From the NCBI GenBank assembly GCA_900546085.1, contig URBS01000080.1:1-9974 (forward strand): a DNA stretch of 9,974 bases. The letters are read 5' to 3'. This DNA comes from an uncultured Collinsella sp. (GTDB taxonomy: Bacteria > Actinomycetota > Coriobacteriia > Coriobacteriales > Coriobacteriaceae). The position numbers and the translations under genes were made by a program. The notes beneath the pieces were generated by a model. That model had not been told where the DNA came from. It saw only the letters and a list, made by a program, of their open reading frames with translations, and searched no databases. How positions within the stretch are numbered: position 1 is the stretch's first letter; every line of letters begins with the position of its first letter. This document shows, one piece after another, positions 5,693 through 9,974 of this stretch.

Positions 5693-6157
5693 CTAGGCTT
5701 CAGCCGCTTCGAGCTGCTGCGTCTCTTTGATCTTGGCGATCATGTCGATGCGGCGCTGGTGACGACCGCCTTCAAACTTGGCGTCGAGCCATTCGTCCAC
5801 GATCATCTTTGCGAGCTCGGAGCCCACCACGCGGGCACCGAAGGCCACGATGTTGGTGTTGTTGTGCTCGCGGCTGAGTTTGGCCGAATAGGGCTCGGAG
5901 CATACCACGGCGCGCACGCCCTCAACCGCGTTGGCTGCCAGACTGATGCCCACGCCCGTGCCACAGATAAGAACGCCCAGATCGCACTCCCCTGCCGCCA
6001 CGGCGCAGCCGACCTTGTAGCCGCTGATGGGATAGTCAAAACGCTCGGTGGAGTTGGTGCCAAAGTCCACGACCTCGTAACCGCGCTCCTCCAGGTGCTC
6101 CTTGATGATGTTCTTGAGCTCGACGGCCACGTGGTCGTTACCGATTGCGATCTTCAT
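5693..6157 (-). CDS. rpiB: Ribose-5-phosphate isomerase B family sugar-phosphate isomerase
   Basis: Interconverts an aldose phosphate and a ketose phosphate, normally ribose 5-phosphate and ribulose 5-phosphate; some members act on allose 6-phosphate or, as LacA/LacB, galactose 6-phosphate. The 154 residues are normal. Key residues are GNDHVAVELK at 6-15 (phosphate/substrate loop), DYP at 41-43, catalytic Cys65 and Thr67 in ICGTGVGIS, SREHNNTNI at 95-103 (His98) and GGRHQRRI at 130-137. GAAAGGAA lies 7 bases before the ATG at 6157. It follows the epimerase gene by 68 bases on the same strand, so both are probably one transcript from the repressor-controlled promoter. A single gene with all catalytic residues argues for RpiB rather than one half of a LacAB pair; the allose-6-phosphate role remains open. 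Confidence 0.93.
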   Translation of the reverse strand: MKIAIGNDHVAVELKNIIKEHLEERGYEVVDFGTNSTERFDYPISGYKVGCAVAAGECDLGVLICGTGVGISLAANAVEGVRAVVCSEPYSAKLSREHNNTNIVAFGARVVGSELAKMIVDEWLDAKFEGGRHQRRIDMIAKIKETQQLEAAEA

Positions 6158-6225
6158 TTACAGGTTCCTTTCGATCGAGCCACATGGCTCTTTGCTATTA
6201 ACTGGCATCCTCTGGCCTGCCGCGG

Positions 6226-6879
6226 TTAGTACTCCTCTCCCTGACGCAGCTTCTCAAGCGCTTCCGCATAGGTCATGTCCTTGCCAAACAATGCGCTCGT
6301 GCCCAAGATGAAGCCGTCGGCACCGATGGCCGAGAGTTCCTTGACGCGCGCGGGCGAGCAGGCGCCGTCGATCATGATCTTGAAGCCGTACTCATCCTTG
6401 AGAGCCGCAAGCTGTTCAATCTTCTTTTTAGTGAATTCGATAAACGCCTGCCCGGCAAAACCGGGATTGACCGTCATGACCATCACGTAGTCGCAGAGGT
6501 TGAGAATCTCCTCGAGCAGGGTCACCGCGGTATCAGGGTTGACGGCGATGCCCGCAGCGCAACCGAGCGCTTTGATGGCGGCGAGCGTCTTGACCACATA
6601 GCGCTCGGACTCGGGATGAATGTAGATGATATCAGCGCCCGCATTGGCAAAGAGGTCGATCTTGGCCGCCGGGTTCTCGATCATCAGATGCACGTCGACG
6701 AGCTTTTGCGTGGCAGCGCGCACGGCCTTGATGTCCTCGAGGCCCATCGCAAAGTTAGGTACAAAGCTACCGTCCATCACATCGCAGTGAAAGACATCGG
6801 CACCCGCGGAGTCGAGCTCGCGCACCGTGTTGGCAAGCTCGCCGTAATCGGCGCACATCATACTGGGGCAGAGAAGCAT
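6226..6879 (-). CDS. rpe: Ribulose-phosphate 3-epimerase family protein (Rpe or AlsE-like)
   Basis: TIM-barrel epimerase; the family interconverts ribulose 5-phosphate and xylulose 5-phosphate, or allulose 6-phosphate and fructose 6-phosphate. The 217 residues match the family. Metal and catalytic positions are intact: His31 and Asp33 in HCDVMDGSFVPN, His64 in DVHLMIENP, and Asp171 in IDGACSPARV. The phosphate loops are NPGFAGQ (138-144) and ILGTSALF (191-198). FAGQ instead of the usual FGGQ, and GTSALF, are closer to E. coli AlsE than to E. coli Rpe as I recall them, so an allulose-6-phosphate role is possible. GAGGGA lies 6 bases before the ATG at 6879. It is first in a pair with rpiB and divergent from a LacI-type gene whose probable operator overlaps its promoter. 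Family certain; exact substrate open. Confidence 0.92.
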   Translation of the reverse strand: MLLCPSMMCADYGELANTVRELDSAGADVFHCDVMDGSFVPNFAMGLEDIKAVRAATQKLVDVHLMIENPAAKIDLFANAGADIIYIHPESERYVVKTLAAIKALGCAAGIAVNPDTAVTLLEEILNLCDYVMVMTVNPGFAGQAFIEFTKKKIEQLAALKDEYGFKIMIDGACSPARVKELSAIGADGFILGTSALFGKDMTYAEALEKLRQGEEY

Positions 6880-6915
6880 AGATGATCCCTCACAAATTCG
6901 TCCAAGAGCGTCATT

Positions 6916-6933
6916 TGGTTAATCGTATAACCA
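6916..6933. promoter_or_regulatory. LacI-type operator A (epimerase side)
   Basis: TGGTTAATC|GTATAACCA is an 18-bp near-palindrome about a central CG, with 7 of 9 positions symmetric, the usual form of a LacI-family operator. It overlaps TATACG on the minus strand, a possible -10 box of the rpe-rpiB transcript; no good -35 was seen. Repressor binding would block that transcript. Confidence 0.7.
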
Positions 6934-7008
6934 GCTGCGAATCTACCAAATTCCAGTGTATGAATCGGTAAGCGGTAGTTATTCACTCCGTGAACGGTAC
7001 CTAATTCA

Positions 7009-7026
7009 TGGTTAATCGTATAATCA
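7009..7026. promoter_or_regulatory. LacI-type operator B (repressor side)
   Basis: TGGTTAATC|GTATAATCA shares its first 15 bases exactly with operator A and is symmetric at 6 of 9 positions. The centres of A and B are 93 bp apart, close to nine helical turns, which would allow DNA looping. It contains a perfect TATAAT (7019-7024). Confidence 0.65.
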
Positions 7027-7028
7027 AA

Positions 7029-7076
7029 TGTTAACCAAATAGGACGTTATAATTGTTAACCAGCAGGCGTTAACCA
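7029..7076. promoter_or_regulatory. Three GTTAACCA half-sites and a TATAAT box before the repressor gene
   Basis: GTTAACCA occurs at 7030-7037, 7055-7062 and 7069-7076. It carries the inverse of the TGGTTA half-site of operators A and B. A perfect TATAAT at 7048-7053 lies between the first two and is a good -10 box for the repressor gene, though no clear -35 was found. The arrangement suggests tight self-repression. Confidence 0.55.
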
Positions 7077-7089
7077 AGCTGGAGGTCCC

Positions 7090-8094
7090 ATGGCGCAAAA
7101 ACAGCTCTCAATGAAAGAAATCGCCCAACTTGCCGGGGTCTCCGTAGCCACCGTGAGCCATGTGGTCAACAACGTTGGCCGTTTCTCCGAGGACACGCGC
7201 AAACGCGTGCAGGATGTTATCGACCAGTACGGTTACGTTACCAACCAGTCCGCCAAGACGCTTCGCCAAGCGCAGTCGCGCTCCATAGGCATGATCGTGC
7301 CCGATATATCCAACGACTTCTTTTCCAAGATCGCCTACCACGTAGAGCGCACGCTTGCAGCGCAGGGGTACTCTGTCTTTGTCTGCAACAGCGGCAACGA
7401 TCCGCAGCGCGAGCGCGATTACTTCCATAGCCTTGCCAGCAAGCAGGCCGACGGCATCATATGCATCTCGGGCCTGCGTGAGCTCACGGACGACATCGTC
7501 ACGCGCGGTATCCCCGTGGTCTGCATCGACCGCATGCCGCAGTCGGACCTCGCCATCCCCCACGTGGGAACCGATGACGAACGTGGCGCCTACCTGGCAA
7601 CGAGCGCACTCATTGACCGCGACTGCAAAAACATCCTCACCATCTCGAGCTTTACCGCAGACTACGACCGCAACGACCGCCTCACGGGCTATATGCATGC
7701 GCTCGCCGATCATGGCCTGCCGCTTCGCCGCGAGTACATGGCCTACGTCACCGGCCAGCGTCCTAGCATGGACGAGGCTCAGGATATCGTTGCCGGAATG
7801 ATCGATGCGGGCATGCCGCTCGACGGCATCTTTGCCACAAGCGACCATTCGGCCGCAGGAGCGCTGCGCGCCGTGCAGGTGGCAGGTCTCAACGTGCCCG
7901 GAGACATCAAGATCGTGGGCTACGATGACTCCATCTACTCCAAGCTCACCACGCCGCAGATCACCACGGTTCAGCGCCACCCCGAGCTCATGGCACAAGA
8001 GGGTTGCAAGGCGCTCCTCGACCTCATCGCAGGCCGGACCCCCGCCATGGAGACCGTGATCCCCATAGAGCTCGTGCGCCGCAGGAGCTGCTAA
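7090..8094 (+). CDS. LacI-family transcriptional regulator
   Basis: DNA-binding repressor or activator that senses a sugar or sugar phosphate. The 334 residues are typical. The N-terminal helix-turn-helix MKEIAQLAGVSVATVSHVVN (8-27) and hinge NQSAKTLRQ (52-60) are canonical. From about 65, SIGMIVPDISNDFFSKI begins the periplasmic-binding-protein-like effector domain, which includes CIDRMPQ, FATSDHSAAGALRAVQ and IVGYDDSIYSKLTTPQITTV. The start has GGAGG 4 bases upstream. It is divergent from rpe-rpiB across 210 bases with two palindromic operators and three half-sites, so it probably controls both itself and the pair. The effector is unknown; a pentose, allulose or allose phosphate would fit the neighbours. 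It converges on polA through a hairpin beginning 11 bases after the stop. Confidence 0.95.
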   Translation: MAQKQLSMKEIAQLAGVSVATVSHVVNNVGRFSEDTRKRVQDVIDQYGYVTNQSAKTLRQAQSRSIGMIVPDISNDFFSKIAYHVERTLAAQGYSVFVCNSGNDPQRERDYFHSLASKQADGIICISGLRELTDDIVTRGIPVVCIDRMPQSDLAIPHVGTDDERGAYLATSALIDRDCKNILTISSFTADYDRNDRLTGYMHALADHGLPLRREYMAYVTGQRPSMDEAQDIVAGMIDAGMPLDGIFATSDHSAAGALRAVQVAGLNVPGDIKIVGYDDSIYSKLTTPQITTVQRHPELMAQEGCKALLDLIAGRTPAMETVIPIELVRRRSC

Positions 8095-8099
8095 CCGCA

Positions 8100-8149
8100 C
8101 AGAAAGACGCCGCGGGACGCATCCAAGCCTGGAAACGTTCCGCGGCGTC
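8100..8149 (-). terminator. Terminator hairpin between polA and the LacI-type gene
   Basis: GACGCCGCGG (8106-8115) pairs perfectly with 8140-8149, and the stem extends to 14 bp with one G-U pair; the loop is 16 bases. On the minus strand TTTCTGT follows, a weak T-run suiting polA. On the plus strand no T-run follows, so it may only shield the repressor mRNA end. Confidence 0.65.
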
Positions 8150-8224
8150 GGCATTGGCGACCTGCGACCATCGGGCGACCAGAAGCGTCGCACCCAAGGC
8201 CATCGCCCGCAAGCTCGTCGCTCG

Positions 8225-9974
8225 CTACTTGGCGTCGGCCCAGGTTATGCCGGTGCTGGCTTCGGCGATTAGGGGGACGCGGAGGTCTACTACGTGTTCC
8301 ATGACGTCGCGGACCATGGTGGTTAGGCGCTCGACTTCGTTGACGGGGCACTCAAAGTCCAGTTCGTCGTGTACCTGCAGAATCATGTGGGCGGCAAAGC
8401 CCTCTTCTTCCAGACGGCGGCTCACGCGGGCCATCGCGATCTTGATGATGTCGGCCGCAGTGCCCTGCATGGGGTGGTTCATGGCCGTGCGCTCGCCAAA
8501 GCCGCGGAGTTGCGGGTTTTTGGCCTTGAGCTCGGGAATATGGCGTCTGCGGCCATACATGGTCTCGGCATAGCCCGTCTGCTTGGCACGTGCCACCACG
8601 TTGTCGAGGAACGTGCGCACGCCCGGGTAGGCCTCGTAGTAGCGATCGATCATGTCGCGCGCCTCGGCCATCGAGATGTGCAGCGACTGCGACAGGCCAT
8701 AGGCCTGCTGGCCGTACACAATGCCAAAGTTCACGGCCTTGGCGCGGCTGCGCAGATCGGGCGTCACCTCGGACACCGGCACGCCAAACACGCGCGCGGC
8801 CGTCTCGGCATGGAAGTCCTCGCCCTCGTTAAAGGCACGTACCAGATGTTCATCACCCGAAAGATGCGCGAGCAGGCGCAGCTCGATCTGCGAGTAGTCC
8901 ACCGCCAAAAAGACGCTGCCCTCGCCCGCCGAGAACGCCGTCTTGACGGTACGCCCCAGCTCCGAGCGCGTCGGAATGTTTTGCAGATTGGGGTCGCTCG
9001 AAGACAAACGCCCCGTCGCGGTGATGGTCTGGTTGTACGTGGTGTGCACGCGACCGTCACCACGGCGCAGCGGGCCCAGCGTGTCCAGATAGGTCGACTT
9101 AATCTTGGACTTCTCACGCCAGTCCAAGATCAGACGCACGATCTCGTGGTCACGAGCAAGGTCGCTCAGCACCTTGGCGTTGGTCGAATAGTAGCCGCGC
9201 TTGGTCTTTTTGAGGCCCTTGGTCGGAAGCCCCATAACATCAAACAGCACGTGCGAGAGCTGCATGGGACTGCCGATGTTAAAGGTCTCGTCGCCGGCCA
9301 GGTTGCGAATGCTGCGCTCGACCTCGGTGATCTGGGTCGCCAGACCCTCGGACAGACTGTGCAGGCGGTCTGGGTCCACAAGCATGCCCGCGCGCTCCAT
9401 CTTGGCAAGCACCGGCACAAGCGGCATCTCGATGCCGTCGAACACGTTGGCGGCGTTCTCACGGGCCATGCACTCGCGCAACGGCGCCACGAGCGCCAAC
9501 GTCAGGGCCGCAGTACGGGCGGCAGACGCCGGAGCGTCCTCACCAGCACCCTCTGCGCCGCGCGCCGCAGGCAGCGCCATCTGCAGATACGTATCGGCAA
9601 GATATGCCTCATCGAACTCGGAGCGGTCGGAATCCAGCAGGTAGGCGGCGACCACGGTATCGAAGATGCACGTAGAATCGACGGCCAGCGGATCCATGAG
9701 CTCGGGCTCAGAAGAATCAATGGGCGAAAGCTCATGCAGCAACGCCTTCATATCCGGGCTCGCCACGCGGCCCTCCATAAACAAGCGCGCGAGCACACCG
9801 GCGATCACGCCGTGGGCAAAGTTGAACCCATCAACGGCAGCGGCCACGCCACCGTCGCCCTCCTCAAGCGCAAGCAGCCCCTTGGACGTCGCCAGCCACA
9901 GCGTGCGTGTCAGGCCAAAAAGCGCGCCCTCCTCCTTGTCGTCGTCCACCACGGTGGCAATCCACTCGCCTGCC
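8225..9974 (-). CDS. polA: DNA polymerase I (5' end beyond window)
   Basis: Repair and Okazaki-fragment polymerase. The frame stays open through base 9974, so the true start and the 5' nuclease domain lie outside; the apparent start at 9952 is internal. About 582 residues are visible. Counting from that internal codon, a degraded 3'-5' exonuclease-like domain occupies about 1-165, and the family-A polymerase fills the rest. The latter has motif A DYSQIELR (352-359), the O-helix RSRAKAVNFGIVYG (401-414) with Phe409 at the dNTP-discriminating position, and motif C QVHDELDFE (526-534). The exonuclease region keeps FDTVVAAYLL but reads SAARTAALTLAL where proofreading enzymes have a YAAEDA-type Asp motif, so proofreading is probably absent, as in several Gram-positive PolA proteins. 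It converges on the repressor gene. Confidence 0.96.
   Translation of the reverse strand, partial: AGEWIATVVDDDKEEGALFGLTRTLWLATSKGLLALEEGDGGVAAAVDGFNFAHGVIAGVLARLFMEGRVASPDMKALLHELSPIDSSEPELMDPLAVDSTCIFDTVVAAYLLDSDRSEFDEAYLADTYLQMALPAARGAEGAGEDAPASAARTAALTLALVAPLRECMARENAANVFDGIEMPLVPVLAKMERAGMLVDPDRLHSLSEGLATQITEVERSIRNLAGDETFNIGSPMQLSHVLFDVMGLPTKGLKKTKRGYYSTNAKVLSDLARDHEIVRLILDWREKSKIKSTYLDTLGPLRRGDGRVHTTYNQTITATGRLSSSDPNLQNIPTRSELGRTVKTAFSAGEGSVFLAVDYSQIELRLLAHLSGDEHLVRAFNEGEDFHAETAARVFGVPVSEVTPDLRSRAKAVNFGIVYGQQAYGLSQSLHISMAEARDMIDRYYEAYPGVRTFLDNVVARAKQTGYAETMYGRRRHIPELKAKNPQLRGFGERTAMNHPMQGTAADIIKIAMARVSRRLEEEGFAAHMILQVHDELDFECPVNEVERLTTMVRDVMEHVVDLRVPLIAEASTGITWADAK

Noticed and set aside
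7108..8193. 361-codon frame opposite the LacI-type gene
   Set aside because: An antisense shadow; the plus-strand frame is a complete, motif-rich regulator.
9950..9952. Internal GTG as the polA start
   Set aside because: The frame is open to the window edge, and an intact PolA needs several hundred more N-terminal residues.
1..9974. CRISPR arrays, tRNA or rRNA genes, insertion sequences, phage genes
   Set aside because: No regularly spaced repeats, no cloverleaf or rRNA sequence, and no transposase, integrase or phage protein was seen in any frame.

Overview
The window is about 10 kb of a high-GC, Gram-positive-type chromosome. Gene style, GC-rich coding DNA, strong GAAAGG/GGAG ribosome-binding sites and protein families suggest an actinobacterium of the Coriobacteriia, most likely Collinsella or a relative; this is inference from protein and codon style, not a database match. 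Bases 1-36 are not genomic: they match the 3' end of an Illumina TruSeq universal adapter, so the window starts at an untrimmed contig end.

Layout. Bases 90-4051 run leftward: argG (argininosuccinate synthase), a 56-codon unknown small gene, argH (argininosuccinate lyase) and then, after a clear intrinsic terminator, ndk with its own candidate promoter. argG and argH carry out the last two steps of arginine synthesis. A 555-base gap separates argG from a rightward HAD phosphatase gene (4607-5434). That gene converges on rpiB (5693-6157) through a 34-bp inverted repeat and a bidirectional terminator. The leftward pair rpe-rpiB (sugar-phosphate epimerase and isomerase) is divergent from a LacI-family repressor gene (7090-8094). 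The gap between them holds two near-palindromic operators and three more half-sites. The repressor gene converges on polA, whose 5' end lies beyond the right edge.

How the genes work together. The repressor probably controls itself and the epimerase-isomerase pair. The pair could serve the pentose phosphate pathway or an allulose/allose-type branch.

The most interesting part is the 5' region of argG. It holds a 24-codon ORF with a near-ideal Shine-Dalgarno site whose last ten residues are RRQRAISRRR, ending in three tandem CGA codons directly before the stop. Hairpins, two complementary 15-nt arms and a terminator-like hairpin with a U-run follow before argG. Together these look like an arginine-sensing leader-peptide attenuator. 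It is a candidate read from sequence only.
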